Of a DNA stretch of 64,000 bases, positions 26,501 to 34,700 are shown in pieces; position 1 is the stretch's first letter; each line of letters starts with the position of its first letter. The notes below the pieces were generated by a model. That model did not search any database and was not told the DNA's origin. It worked only from the letters and a program-made list of their open reading frames with translations. Made by a program: the position numbers and the translations under genes. Source of the DNA: Lepidonotus clava. Its lineage: Eukaryota > Annelida > Polychaeta > Phyllodocida > Polynoidae. The DNA is taken from assembly GCA_936440205.1 (NCBI GenBank), contig OW387140.1, positions 33,229,659 through 33,293,658 of the forward strand, in the 5' to 3' direction.

Positions 26501-29500
26501 AAATGTAATTTGACGGGGAACAAACCAACAAATTATTGAGTTACTACAGAATAACCATTGCTTATCATACTGATCAGATACTGAAAATCCGTTACTTTCA
26601 CTATGATCAGTCCCCACTTCTTCCTGGTTCAAATGAATGACACTGAAAAGGTACCCAGTAGGCATAGGTCGAACTAACTCATGGCGTACTAGGGAACTTC
26701 ACTGGTAAGACTTTGCTTCAAGGTACGTTAAGAGTGAAAACAGCAACAGACCACAACTTTGCATTTGAGATTTTCTCTTTGGATGACATTGTCATATAGT
26801 GCTATATACTTTGATAAGATAAAACACCTGCACACTCTGGTCTGCATGCCATACGTCAAAATTTCACTTGACTGATGGATCGAATAATGTATTTCATTAT
26901 AGAATGTAATGTATTTCATTATAGAATATCGTGCACAGAGCAATAGATTATCAAAATCTTTTTCATGTGGATAGTCAGAAGTCTGCTGATATTCTTTAAT
27001 TTATCAATCTTGCATGAAACGTTTAACAAATGACCTCCATGCCAATATGACAGCAGAACAATTACGATTTATTTCTGTTTAAACTGACGAAAGTGAACAA
27101 ATTTAAAAGTGGTGTTCGTTATACTTTCAGGAATCTGAATGTTTAACGTGACCTCAAAAAGAGTCAATTGCATGTGGGACGTATAATATTATTTGGGTAC
27201 TGTCTGATCTCGGCAGCTCTAAATTTGAAATAATCTGAGTAAAATCTACCACAAAATCCTAGAAAGATTTTGCAATATGAATTTTGCACATCTGTTTGAA
27301 CTATATGGCAGTCGATAATCATGTTAACTTATACAAGAATTCAAAGCACCTCATATAAATTGGATCTCATACTACCTTTGTCCTTTGCATTGTTCTGTGT
27401 CTACACATTGCTAACGCCAGGGATAGAGGTTTTCTTTTTTTTCGAAGTGTCTCTTGTGAATGTTGAATTTCTTCAAAATTTATTATCTGTCTTTATTTCC
27501 ATTTTCGATACGGACATCTTAGAAATACATGGGATGTTTACTTGATATCAAAGTATCAAAATACTCCAAGAGACTCTTTTATTCCAAAAAATCTATATGG
27601 CCCTTGAGTAAATATATATATATACCATAAACAGGTAAAGTAGAAGTAAACACTCAAACTTGAATTGAGCCTTTTGTTTTCGAGCTTGGCTATTTTCGTC
27701 CAACCTTGATGACGTAGGTTTTGACATAAATGTACCAGCATATGTCGCACGTCATAACCAGGGTAGGAGGACAGTATGCACTAGTATCTTTCTGCAATCG
27801 AGCTATATTTATCCACCCATCATTTCTGAACTACGAGCAAGCACCTGTTCAATTCGCATACAAGTATAATGTACTCAATGGGTCCACTTAACGACCGTTC
27901 AGTCGCTCCTATCTCGCCTCTTGTCCTTTGGCCTCCACTAAGCATCGCTTCGATAGCTTCCTCATCTCCCCCTCAGCTATTATTTCCTTTTCTATTTTTT
28001 AATCAGACTTAAGAGTGTTCCCGGTTAACTTGATGGAATCTGACATTTGTCATAATTTGGCTGGCAAAGACTTCTGTTTCTATAAAAGTGTGGCATTTTA
28101 TGCAGGCGGCTTATTCTCCGTCAAATGACATTTATTACTTTCCCTGCTGACATTTAATGACCTTGAACTCTGTACTTGCAAATCTAGTGGTAGGTGTCTG
28201 TCAGTATTTGGCAGGAATATTCGTTATATTTTTTTAAAATATCAGGACGTTGCCGCACATAAGTTGAAAGGTAATGTTTTATATGTAACAGTATATGAAA
28301 TATACTGTGCTTTGTACTGAGTGACACCCGTTACATGAACATGAGATATTGTAATTACGTGTGAAATTCACATGCAATGATCGTAAATTCGGTCAATCAC
28401 ATGAATATAAATTGTCAAAATGGAAGTTGTTCTAAACTGCATAAATCTTTGTAAACTCTTTGTACACTGCATAAAGCTTTGAATAGAAGTTATCCTTGCT
28501 CCCTAAGTTCGTTGTCACAGGCTCCCTAAGTTCGTTGTCACAAAACCCCAATTCTTCTGAATACTTCTAATTTGAAAGCATAAATCAACATACATTTCCA
28601 ATGGCACAATACCATAGAGAGTTTAATAACCATGTTATTGACTACTAGTCACTGAGGGTGGTGTTTATCTGGGACACAATTCAAGCGCCATGGCGTCATC
28701 AATTGTATAAAGCATTATACCAAGATAACACTTTAAACCTTTACTCTTTGTACTTTCTATGAGTCAGGCACTAGACCAAAGATCATGGTTACAAAGTACA
28801 ATATTGAGTGTTTCTAAAGCTGGAATATCTAAGTGTTTGTCACCCAGAAATATCTGAAACCGTTAAAAAAAACACTTAAAAATGTGTGACCCCCTGCAGT
28901 TCCACACCATCTGACCCATTTGACCTTTGACCCCATGCGTCTAGACATTGTCAGGTGACCTGAACCAAGGAGTCTACAGAGTCTCCTGTAGTCTCCTTGC
29001 CTGAACATGGTGCAGTTTGCTCCAGGTGTTTGCCACACACTCTCCAAGCATGCCAACATCGGACCCTTAAGTACTACTTGAAAAGTATCTCCAAGGGATC
29101 CGCTTGGAGAGTGTTAAGTCTTCATCATGACCTTGGGGGCCACGTGATGACCTATTAAGGAGACAAGGACAAAGGCTGCATGCAGGAATCCCCCCCCCCC
29201 CCATCCCCCAACCCAGATAAAGACCACTAAAACCCTGGATACAGACCTCCAACCTACTGGATAAAGACTGCAGTCTGAATGCAGAGAGATAAAGTATCAG
29301 GCCACCCCAGGAGGGATCTTCTCCGTCATTTGTATACTCGTTGCCCACCTGATCCTGGGCCTGGTACATCCGATATAAAGTAGGCCTACTACTGGGACAA
29401 TGCCCCTCACCTGTGATCTGCACTGCGCAGCATCTTGATAAGGGCATTTGTTATCATGGATTCTGATAATCTCACCTCCGCATTCCAAGCATGAAGTGCT

Positions 29501-31702
29501 TCTAATTTTGTAACCATTCAGACACCAATATATGCACAGTTTTTTTTTATATTTCCGCATACAGATACTTCAGATTAAATACACTTAACTTATGGTTTTT
29601 ATTATTGGACTAGTACATGACTCAGCTTTTCTAGAAGTTCTTAGCTTATTTTAGCTTATTTTTATCATATTCTGAGCACATTCTCTCGACATCTTTATCT
29701 TGTCATAGGAATATTCGGTAGGTTCAACTCTTATTAACATAACCTTGAAATAATACATAAAAAAGTTAAATAAGCTGTGTTTTGCAGCCCTGGAGGAATA
29801 ACTTTGTAATCATTACGTCGTTCCTATACAGACTCTCAAGAGGCATCCAATAATAGGGGACTAGGCCTATATACCCAGGGGCGGATCCAGAGCCAGTCAT
29901 CTAAGGTGGGGGGGGGGGGGGGGAGGAACGCCCCCTATAAAAAATGAAAATAAATAATCTCAGGTTTGTATGAATCAACAAACGTAGATTATTTGAAAAG
30001 AATGTCTTCTCGGTCTAAGGGGTGGGACAACCGCCCCTTTTGCCCCCCCCCCCCCCCCCGGATCCGCCACTGATACCAGTAGAACGACCAAAGAGTTAAC
30101 CTTTATATATATGCATTCAATCTGGGTTTGAATTCTTCGCCCTCCTCAGCCCCTGTCCCAGTCAGTCTGCAAACCCTACTCAGGTACTTTGGACTGTCAG
30201 TGACATGTCAGGTTGGACACATTCCATAACCCAACTTACTGACACTAAAATACCCCCCTCCTCCATGCTGGAGATCCCCTGCAGCGACTAATAATCCTTC
30301 AACCTTTGCGATTACAAAGCAACTAAGCGGACTATGTGCACAGAGAGAAATGCCTGATCTATCTCGGTCTCGCTATCGGTGTGACTTGGGATATGAGCCA
30401 ATATTAGGAGCAATGTCTCCACTGTAGGCTATTCATAGAAATTATTACGGGATACTGTTCGCATTAAGATTTGCGCTGTATAAACGTTAGATAAAAGGAG
30501 CTATCAGTGATAAGAGATTGCATACAGGTGCTAATGGTTAGGAAGTTCAACCGGTATCAGTCGAACACATTGTCTGACAGGGTGTCAGTCATTTTATGTA
30601 CAAATAGCTGGTTCACCATTCGTTTGGTGTTATTAAGTAAATCACTGGTTTCATTTTCGTCTCCTTCACATTCGGATTTCACAACGTAACACCTAGTATT
30701 AAACCAAGCACAAGTTCCATTTTCGCTTCGGTCTCGGATTCAAATGCACAAAGAGAATCCGTTCGTTTTATTTCATAGCAAAATCAATATTGCCAATTAA
30801 AGTTCCATTTTAACAAAGTACTTCCTACCAGAGTTACTTTTAAAATTGATGAAGCAGCAATGTATTATGACAATTATGTTTACATCAAGGGGTGTGGTAA
30901 GGGTCCGAAATACAGAGAAATATACAAATCTGTTCGTCCCTAAAATTCAAGAACAGAATTCAAACCCTGGATCATTAACAATCTTGACTCGAAATACCAA
31001 GCATCTCGGACGAACTGACGAAATCCTAGATGGAAATATGTTAATATCAGTTTTTACACTAATCGGTATGCAAATATATTTTTAAAAAACAAGTCAATAC
31101 AAATCAACTCAAATGAAAATACATTCAAATCAAATAAAAACAATAACGGGAATCAACCACTTGAACCTGGAAGATCTACATTATGTAATCACAAGAAACT
31201 TTGAACATACAAATAAATTGATTTTAAAAAAAACTCACCACGGTGACGGCATCGTTGAGCAGCGACTCGCCGAAAACACAAATGTGCAGAATCTCATTGA
31301 CGGCGACCTCGTCGAAAACGGCCAGCACGGCGACAGGATCCACGGCCGAGATGAGCGCCGCGAACACGAGGCAATGCAGAGGGCCGATGGAGACGTCAAT
31401 GGCACCAATCCCATCCAGGCTGAACGCGTACAGCGAGAAGCCTATGAGAAACGTGTTCATCAGGGTACCCAACACGGCGAAACATAGGATGGTGCCAATG
31501 TTATCGAAGAAGGAGCGGATGGGCATGAAGTAGCCCGCTTCGAGGATGATGGGCGGCAGGAGGTAGAAGAAGAAGGTGTCCGATTGCAGTTCGTAGCCCT
31601 TGGTGTTGGTGAAGTAGAGGATGAGACCGACGACTATGCCGAGGACGATGAGCAGGCAGCTCTCGGGGAAGATGGCGGGGATCTTGTGGTTCAGATGGAA
31701 AA
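1191..31702 (-). CDS. Slc9a-like: SLC9A-family Na+/H+ exchanger gene (NHE1/2/3-like), 5' part missing
   Basis: This entry is the whole gene span; the exons are listed separately. The product is a sodium/proton antiporter of the cation:proton antiporter 1 family. Family members exchange extracellular Na+ for intracellular H+, usually at the plasma membrane, to control pH and volume. Visible hallmarks are [12 protein letters not shown] in the amiloride-region segment, [24 protein letters not shown] with the ion-binding Asn-Asp pair, HLSGIMA, and [10 protein letters not shown] with the conserved Arg. Eight exons join in frame with GT-AG junctions. Residues such as HLSGIMA and [12 protein letters not shown] resemble NHE1/NHE2 more than NHE3. 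The N-terminal leader and first membrane segment lie in exons not identified here. Which paralogue this is cannot be settled by eye. Confidence 0.93.
1516..3877 (-). other. Last NHE intron
   Basis: This is the 2.36 kb between the donor after 3878 and the acceptor before 1515. It contains a CCA/CCACCA-rich patch at about 1770-1810 and a short inverted-repeat element at 3654-3810. Otherwise it is unique AT-rich sequence with no recognisable gene. Confidence 0.55.
3654..3810. mobile_element. Short palindromic element with GCAGGGACGGAT termini
   Basis: A 157-bp unit begins GCAGGGACGGAT and ends with the exact reverse complement ATCCGTCCCTGC. Inside are G-run and C-run blocks (ggggggcgccc, ggggggggcgccccc). 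It belongs to the same terminal style as the units at 29876-30072 and 37575-37718, so it is probably a non-autonomous DNA transposon family. No clear target-site duplication was seen. Confidence 0.6.
3878..4248 (-). CDS. Putative NHE tail exon, Pro/Ser-rich (ends [10 protein letters not shown])
   Basis: One minus-strand frame is open for about 123 codons. It is Pro/Ser-rich and includes [40 protein letters not shown] and [11 protein letters not shown]. The other two frames are closed by stops. It ends in a consensus donor (aatag|gtaagt) after 3878. The AG left over joins exactly to the T that begins the terminal exon at 1515, giving Ser. The 5' boundary is uncertain: possible acceptors are ccccaaccag (start 4229) or the AG just before 4248. 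The sequence is GC-rich compared with the flanks. No specific domain is recognised. Confidence 0.65.
4402..4646 (-). CDS. Putative NHE tail exon, acidic ([20 protein letters not shown])
   Basis: The minus strand is open from about 4646 through [20 protein letters not shown], then [20 protein letters not shown] and a Ser/Asp-rich part. The local base composition is higher in GC than the flanks, and acidic Ser-rich stretches are usual in NHE tails. Two overlapping acceptors (gtagacag and gtagacagcag, a NAGNAG pair at 4646/4643) both supply the single base needed after exon 7286-7396, giving Gly. The upstream tract is purine-rich, so these acceptors are weak. I see no strong donor; cacg|gttgcg at 4402 fits the phase but is poor. 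Treat as a likely exon with uncertain ends. Confidence 0.45.
5240..5365. repeat. Low-complexity C-run / (AC)n / T-run tract
   Basis: Runs of C, then (AC) repeats, then T and A homopolymers. Simple sequence only. Confidence 0.8.
5507..5585. repeat. (TA)n microsatellite
   Basis: About 80 bp of almost pure TA dinucleotides, interrupted by one aggcct. Confidence 0.95.
7286..7396 (-). CDS. Slc9a-like: NHE exon: serine-rich tail segment [19 protein letters not shown]
   Basis: This 111-bp exon joins as AG plus C (Ser). It encodes [20 protein letters not shown] followed by a Ser/Met-rich stretch ([16 protein letters not shown]). Its acceptor ctcactctgcag is strong and the donor gtgagt follows 7286. 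The junction phases agree with exon 8133-8270. The sequence is not recognisable in vertebrate NHE tails, so function is unknown; serine-rich tail regions of NHEs are commonly phosphorylated. The last two bases GG need one base from the next exon. Confidence 0.8.
7397..8132 (-). other. NHE intron (736 bp)
   Basis: AT-rich intron sequence between two assigned exons. Nothing else seen. Confidence 0.85.
8133..8270 (-). CDS. Slc9a-like: NHE exon: [14 protein letters not shown]...AKK, proximal regulatory tail
   Basis: This 138-bp exon completes the split Arg (CG plus A) and encodes [20 protein letters not shown], then [20 protein letters not shown] and YLAKK. It aligns with the NHE1 stretch FNKKYVKKCLIAGE...LIAFYHKMEMKQAIE. 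In vertebrates this is the end of the conserved proximal tail, so later exons are expected to diverge. The acceptor is cggctttag and the donor gtgaga. The last two bases AG leave a phase-2 junction. Confidence 0.92.
8271..8783 (-). other. NHE intron (513 bp)
   Basis: AT-rich intron sequence between two assigned exons. Nothing else seen. Confidence 0.85.
8784..8854 (-). CDS. Slc9a-like: NHE exon: CHP-binding helix ([14 protein letters not shown])
   Basis: This short 71-bp exon encodes [20 protein letters not shown] followed by LRA and a split Arg codon. It matches the helix of vertebrate NHEs ([20 protein letters not shown] in NHE1) that binds the essential co-factor calcineurin B homologous protein, so CHP-dependent activity can be inferred. 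The acceptor is gttttccag and the donor gtaaga. It lies 10.4 kb from the previous exon, the longest intron among the assigned exons. Confidence 0.92.
10440..10870. repeat. Degenerate minisatellite, unit like CCTGACACACCCTCAACC
   Basis: About 430 bp made of variants of a roughly 14 to 28 bp C/A-rich unit (ctgacacaccctcaacccttgacag). Unit lengths vary and copies have diverged, so it is old. Apparent open frames across it are composition artefacts. Confidence 0.85.
10957..11940 (-). mobile_element. 984-bp TIR transposon, copy 1 (divergent, inverted)
   Basis: Bounded by TAGTGGGGTYTGTTAA and its reverse complement, and flanked on both sides by TTA (10954-10956 and 11941-11943), a 3-bp target-site duplication. 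Long imperfect inverted ends carry CGTTACGCGGCGGATAAAAG about 30 bp in. Its sequence matches the reverse complement of the copies at 17677 and 38450, but with many more differences, so it is older. No transposase frame is present, so it is non-autonomous. Confidence 0.88.
12796..12960. repeat. Three-unit tandem repeat with GTTGTAGCTGTGA
   Basis: Three diverged units, each with gttgtagctgtga, a variant of gctgtgacatctat, then tggttat or tgattat. Unit spacing is about 60 to 80 bp. Confidence 0.75.
14071..14082. repeat. Poly-G run
   Basis: Uninterrupted G homopolymer of about 12 bp. Confidence 0.9.
14100..14475 (+). mobile_element. Possible degenerate 3' tail of a LINE
   Basis: A plus-strand frame ends [13 protein letters not shown] just before a stop at 14268. 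This resembles the SFKxxLKxxL ending of reverse transcriptase proteins in CR1/L2-type LINEs. It is followed by about 190 bp and then an A-rich tail (ataaaaaataaaaaaataaaaaaag, 14453-14475). The upstream reverse transcriptase core is not present. The frame is short and the match is by eye, so this is tentative. Confidence 0.35.
17168..17200. other. Perfect hairpin CGTAGGCAGT...ACTGCCTACG
   Basis: A 10-bp or longer perfect inverted repeat with an 8 to 9 base loop, in a GC-richer patch of the long intron. No family is assigned. Confidence 0.6.
17677..18660 (+). mobile_element. 984-bp TIR transposon, copy 2 (young)
   Basis: Begins TAGTGGGGTCTGTTAACA and ends TTAACAGACCCCACTA, with CTA duplicated at both flanks (17674-17676 and 18661-18663). 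The inverted ends extend roughly 110 bp with an offset gap. Internally, a block with GTCGGCCATATTGG and GATATTTCAAGGTGGCTCCC occurs twice in direct orientation. It appears essentially identical to 38450-39433, so the insertion is recent. A roughly 80-codon frame across one end is shared by all copies but resembles no protein. Confidence 0.92.
19269..19358 (-). CDS. Slc9a-like: NHE exon: [14 protein letters not shown], start of cytoplasmic tail
   Basis: This 90-bp, 30-codon exon has phase-0 junctions. It encodes [19 protein letters not shown] and then [11 protein letters not shown]. GxTIRPLVxxLxVK followed by a basic stretch and NEKLH/NEEIH is the universal start of the NHE cytoplasmic tail. 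In NHE1 this juxtamembrane basic region binds phosphoinositides. The acceptor is atcttccag and the donor gtaagt. Confidence 0.93.
19359..21305 (-). other. NHE intron (1.95 kb)
   Basis: Lies between the last membrane exon and the GTTIKPLV exon. It contains the 20851-21277 MITE close to the donor. The remainder is unique AT-rich sequence. Confidence 0.85.
20851..21277. mobile_element. MITE with TA flanks (TTCCACTAGTCGATT ends)
   Basis: The left end is TTCCACTAGTCGATT and the right end AATCGCCTAGTGGAA, an imperfect terminal inverted repeat. Each end is flanked by TA, as expected for Tc1/mariner-type targets. A second inner inverted pair is also visible (agggagttttagcaac against gttggagttgataaaactccct). 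There is no coding capacity. It ends about 27 bp outside exon 21306-21508, just past the 5' splice site. Confidence 0.75.
21306..21508 (-). CDS. Slc9a-like: NHE exon: [10 protein letters not shown] helix and final transmembrane segment
   Basis: This 203-bp exon joins through a split Gly codon (G plus GT). It encodes [21 protein letters not shown], then [20 protein letters not shown] with the Arg equivalent to NHE1 Arg440 and the GAIAF glycine, then [26 protein letters not shown], the last membrane helix. The acceptor is aaaacttcag and the donor is gtaggc, after 21306. A short inverted-repeat element ends only about 27 bp beyond the exon, just past the donor hexamer. Start and end are fixed by the phase match to both neighbours. 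Confidence 0.95.
22147..22232 (-). repeat. Two degenerate copies of the 24084 exon/donor boundary
   Basis: The segment around the real donor reads aatgagctgctcaccgagcg then ccct on the plus strand. Related forms (gaatgaattgctcacaccga gtgccct and gagaacgcgctgctcatcaa gtgccct) occur about 60 bp apart here. The likeness is about 25 bp each and could be a relic of local duplication. Confidence 0.4.
23090..23400. other. GC/CpG-rich patch inside an NHE intron
   Basis: Noticeably richer in CG dinucleotides than its surroundings (gcggcg, ccgaccgcggcg, cgccggaaacc). A 108-codon minus-strand frame spans 22986-23312, with no recognisable family. It could be an internal promoter-type region or an inserted unknown element. 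No core promoter motif could be assigned. Confidence 0.35.
23445..23780. repeat. Diverged two-unit tandem repeat (~185 bp unit)
   Basis: The first unit has tatctaatatgtccaatttg and cctcctgctagaatatgtca; the second has tgtctaatttgtccgatttg and cctccttgttctagatatca. Order and spacing agree, but similarity is moderate. Confidence 0.45.
24084..24301 (-). CDS. Slc9a-like: NHE exon: [12 protein letters not shown]...FRALG
   Basis: This 218-bp exon has acceptor acatttcag and donor gtgagc. The previous exon leaves GC and this one supplies C, giving Ala, so the phases agree. It encodes the loop and helices with [38 protein letters not shown] and [20 protein letters not shown]. The block around ETIIFMFLG is among the most conserved parts of NHE transporters and includes the conserved acidic residue of that helix. 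Short degenerate look-alikes of its donor boundary occur about 1.9 kb further into the following intron. Confidence 0.95.
24302..24883 (-). other. NHE intron (582 bp)
   Basis: AT-rich intron sequence between two assigned exons. Nothing else seen. Confidence 0.9.
24884..25140 (-). CDS. Slc9a-like: NHE exon: VLYH...HLSGIMA, central transmembrane region
   Basis: This 257-bp exon continues in phase 0 from the 31239 junction (GTG then GTA CTC TAC). It encodes [13 protein letters not shown], a glycine-rich helix ([13 protein letters not shown]), the strongly conserved [17 protein letters not shown] segment, and [15 protein letters not shown] in near-family form. The acceptor is attccttcag and the donor gtaagt follows 24884. 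The 5' 87 bp of this exon, together with the adjoining intron end, is repeated six more times upstream in transcript order (25221-26111). The copy described here is the only one followed by the rest of the exon and a donor, so it is the functional exon. Confidence 0.95.
25221..25307 (-). pseudogene. Partial NHE exon copy 1 with intact 3' splice site
   Basis: This 87-bp copy of the 5' part of exon 24884-25140 is preceded by attccttcag and opens with GTACTCTACCAC. It differs from the functional exon at three positions, all synonymous by my reading. There is no donor; the frame would run into a stop in the spacer after about 12 more codons. It lies exactly 167 bp from the functional acceptor. 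Confidence 0.9.
25388..25474 (-). pseudogene. Partial NHE exon copy 2 with intact 3' splice site
   Basis: 87-bp copy, 167 bp from copy 1, with acceptor attcctccag. A few replacements change residues (for example one Met to Val). The frame is open throughout the 87 bp, with no donor. Confidence 0.9.
25555..25641 (-). pseudogene. Partial NHE exon copy 3 with intact 3' splice site
   Basis: 87-bp copy, 167 bp from copy 2, with acceptor attcctccag. Several residues are changed (for example Tyr to Phe in VLYH and Glu to Ala). The frame is open, with no donor. Confidence 0.9.
25708..25794 (-). pseudogene. Partial NHE exon copy 4 with intact 3' splice site
   Basis: 87-bp copy at 153-bp spacing, because the intron-derived spacer lost about 14 bp. 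The acceptor is attccttcag. The SHIG motif reads SHFG. The frame is open, with no donor. Confidence 0.9.
25872..25958 (-). pseudogene. Partial NHE exon copy 5 with intact 3' splice site
   Basis: 87-bp copy at 164-bp spacing with acceptor attccttcag. It carries synonymous and replacement changes (for example Gly to Ser in AGVG). The frame is open, with no donor. Confidence 0.9.
26025..26111 (-). pseudogene. Partial NHE exon copy 6 with intact 3' splice site
   Basis: 87-bp copy at 153-bp spacing with acceptor attcctccag. VLYH reads VLYN here. It is the first copy a spliceosome would meet in transcript order after the exon at 31239. The frame is open, with no donor. Confidence 0.9.
26180..26262 (-). 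pseudogene. Degenerate fragments at the end of the partial-exon array
   Basis: Two broken pieces resemble the array unit: gagaagaagccaccgg near 26183 and aactggccacaatgtccatg near 26242-26261. The splice site is lost. Confidence 0.6.
28499..28544. repeat. Two-copy 23-bp direct repeat
   Basis: The unit gctccctaagttcgttgtca ca occurs twice back to back. Confidence 0.85.
29876..30072. mobile_element. Short TIR element, CAGGGGCGGATCC ends
   Basis: Begins CAGGGGCGGATCC and ends GGATCCGCCACTG, enclosing a G-run and a C-run. ATACC directly flanks both ends (29871-29875 and 30073-30077), a probable target-site duplication. The CAGxGGCGG terminus is typical of hAT-like elements, although hAT targets are normally 8 bp. 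Non-coding. Confidence 0.7.
31239..31702 (-). CDS. Slc9a-like: NHE exon: early transmembrane segments through the ion-binding ND motif
   Basis: This 464-bp internal exon encodes about 154 residues starting at FHLNHKIP and ending at NDAVTV. It holds [17 protein letters not shown] (membrane helix), [18 protein letters not shown] (the conserved helix tied to amiloride sensitivity in NHE1), an NIGTI...GTL helix, [15 protein letters not shown], and [13 protein letters not shown] with the Asn-Asp pair of the transport site. The 3' splice site is a clean ctctcccacag just upstream of 31702, and the donor is gtgagt after 31239. Two bases precede the first full codon, so the previous exon must end in phase 1. 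In the vertebrate family the preceding exon encodes a WxLLAxLxKIG helix. I could not find it in the next 32 kb. Confidence 0.95.
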
Positions 31703-34700
31703 CTGTGGGAGAGAAAGAATGGAAAATATTGTAGATTGATTCTGTAACCGGGTGCACAACTTTCAAACGTGTCAACCCTTATAGTGCATGATTTTGTTCA
31801 CCCTTTTCAGTAGGTTATTATAGTAATGCACACACAGAAATGTCCCAGGAGGCACAAAACTAAGGTAAAAAGAAAATGGTCATATTTCGATCCTATTTAT
31901 ATGTACTTTTTGTATTTGTGTGTCATCAAATAATACATCTTCTTGGAATCTGATGCTTATCTTAGCTAAGGTAATAAGAAAATGATCATATTTTCATCAT
32001 ATTCCTATGTATACTTGTCTACTGATTATAATATGTAACTATAACACACCTATACGGAAGATGCTGTAAAATGAGTATGGTTTAAAAAATTGCGCCCCTT
32101 GTTTGCACTAAATGAAGCCCAAATTTCGGACACTGTGCATTATGTTAGTGCATAATTCATTTCATTTAGTTCTGATAAAGAGTCTTCAGATTAATAAAGG
32201 CTTGCTTGGTTCATTGTAAGAAAGTACGCAATCATGGTGGTACCAAGATAAGGGATAATGATAGTCAATATTGAGGTAAAGACCTTTCCCTGACACAGAA
32301 ATTTACCAAGGCAGAGGTTATTCAACTTCCCTAATGTGCATCAAGAGGCGTAGTATGAGAAGGGCCTATCTGTATTATAAAACTAATAAAGATATCAATA
32401 TCCATGTGTAATTGCCCAGGTTTTTCCAATCCTCTACACGGACATGAATGAGCCAATTGTATATGCATCTTTTTATGAGACTCAATATAGTGGACTTCAA
32501 TTACATTACAAATGAACTGATGAACAGCCAATACATACATATGGTAAAGATATCCCAGGAGAGGAAAATTAATGATATCAGTTTGGAGGGAGTGGTTATC
32601 TAAGTACATGTATAAGAAATATGGCACTCCCGGATCGCTTTCTTAAAGACGATAACCAGATACCGTCTTGTACTTAGGATAAGGAAGACATCCTGTTTAA
32701 TATATACTTTCATGTTGAGAGGATAGATCTTGGCAGCTTTTTTTTATATCAGATGTACAGATTATCTTTTAAAGCTACGTGTAAGCTTAATCCACTGCAG
32801 GCATGACCTGTGATAAAACGATATACCATAAGTTAGGATAAGTTACGATACGAAAAGCTATGTGTTATTAACTTAACATAATCTTTTTGTCCTTTCATAT
32901 TCCTAATATATGAAGAAATGTTACCATGGACATGTATTATATTATATCTGTAGCCGAAGGTGTATGTCAAAATCTAGGGGTCATCTCAGTGTATTATGTG
33001 ACATTGACCTGAATGTCCTTCACATCTGCGACACGGTCCTTCACACGTGACAGCTTGTGACCTGTGACCTATACTGACCTATTTCTATACCTAATGTAGG
33101 TCAGACTACCATCCGCTTTATACAATCAGCTGTTATACATATAGTGGGCCAGCAACCTGAATTTATTCTGTTAACATATCTATTGAATTGAAAGGCCAAC
33201 TTGTGAATGGCACCATCTACATTATAATGTACATCAGGGAATAAATGCACTAAAATTGGGATACAATAATTATTGATGTTATCTATAGACAAAATGACTT
33301 CTCATTATATTATCATTACGTTTATTGCAATGCAAAATGCTGTTCATTATCATCAAATCACAAATCTATGAATTGATATCTAATCACTGCTAACAAGTCT
33401 AATTTGCTATAATTATGGCAATCATAACTTGCTATATTACTTTCCAATCTTTTGAAATGAGATTTGAAGGAGTTTCTGAGGAGGAGGAATACTACTACTT
33501 ATTTAAACATGACCTTCTATTTTTTACAGGTATGGCACACAATGTGCCAATCCCTAGCATGCCAGCCTAGAGACGTAAACAGTTACTATGTTGATGAAAA
33601 ACAACCTGGCGAAATACATAGGCCTAATATTATCTGATTATGTAGTCTAGTCCTATACATGAGGTGTACCACTACTTCAAACCAGACATATTCATCAATG
33701 TTGATTGATGACAGGATCTAGCATGGGCCATGCGTATATCATGTGCCATGTGACATGGTTTTATGTGTAAATTATTATGCAGAAATATGCACGCAGCCAC
33801 TAGATAAGCATTTCGTCCTGATCCCACCCATACTTACAATACACTGCTATTGATGGCTCATGTGCAAAGGTATGACAAATAGGCACTGTGACATATAATT
33901 CTACAGCCCAATGTAAATGGAATGCATTTATTTAAAATGACTAGATCTATGTATTTTCTTTCTACACTCAGGTCTTACAATACATTAAATGTACTTCCTT
34001 TAGTCTGCTAAATAGGTAACATGTTTGTCTGGAATCTCATAATTCTACAACCATGCAAGAAAATTAAAAGCATGCATTCAAAAAATCCTACATGTATGTT
34101 TTCTCTTTCTATACTCCCAGGTGCAGACATTTATAGGCCTACGTCTTATGTACAGCATAAGAAATCTGGCTAGTCTACTTTAAATAGGTAACATGTTTGT
34201 CTAGGTCACCGACCCTGGTGGGGTATAACATTCCAAGTTGTCTGTCTGGGGGACCTGGAGCTATCCACAGACTGTGGCCCGTCTCCGCATCAGATGTTCG
34301 TATAACCATGTTATACACCTCATGCCTTATGAATGACTATTAATCATCCAGCAGGCGCCGTCTGACTGCTATAGTCAGGTCTGTGGACTGTGATGTATTG
34401 GTATAGGCCCCTAAGTAAATGTGATGAGACTGCTTATTATATAAGTCTGAGCTCCTTCTACTATAGGCCTAGTCATTATTTTGAACGAAAATGTTATACA
34501 GATAGAAATAGCCTGTCGCGAGAGTGTTATCTATGCCAATAGGAAAGAGAGTTGACGAATGACGGAACCTTTAAGATGGAATGGAAAACATGAATAACAA
34601 ATAAAAATGCATGCTTTACTGTCCATTGTCATTTCTCTACAATATATTGAAAGTTAAAGGCAATCCAACTGATCTAGCTTGGCCTCATTCACGCTTCCCA

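Larger units (their letters stand above)
25141..31238 (-). other. NHE intron (6.1 kb)
   Basis: Its 3' end in transcript order carries the partial-exon tandem array (25221-26262). The rest is AT-rich with an inverted-repeat element at 29876-30072, a 23-bp direct repeat pair at 28499-28544 and scattered homopolymers. Open frames at 28829-29560 are not recognisable proteins. Confidence 0.85.

Noticed and set aside
29067-29447. Minus-strand 126-codon frame
   Set aside because: Low-complexity G-run inside and no recognisable protein; likely chance.
31113-31533. Plus-strand open frames of 96 and 124 codons
   Set aside because: Antisense to the NHE exon 31239-31702, with no recognisable protein.
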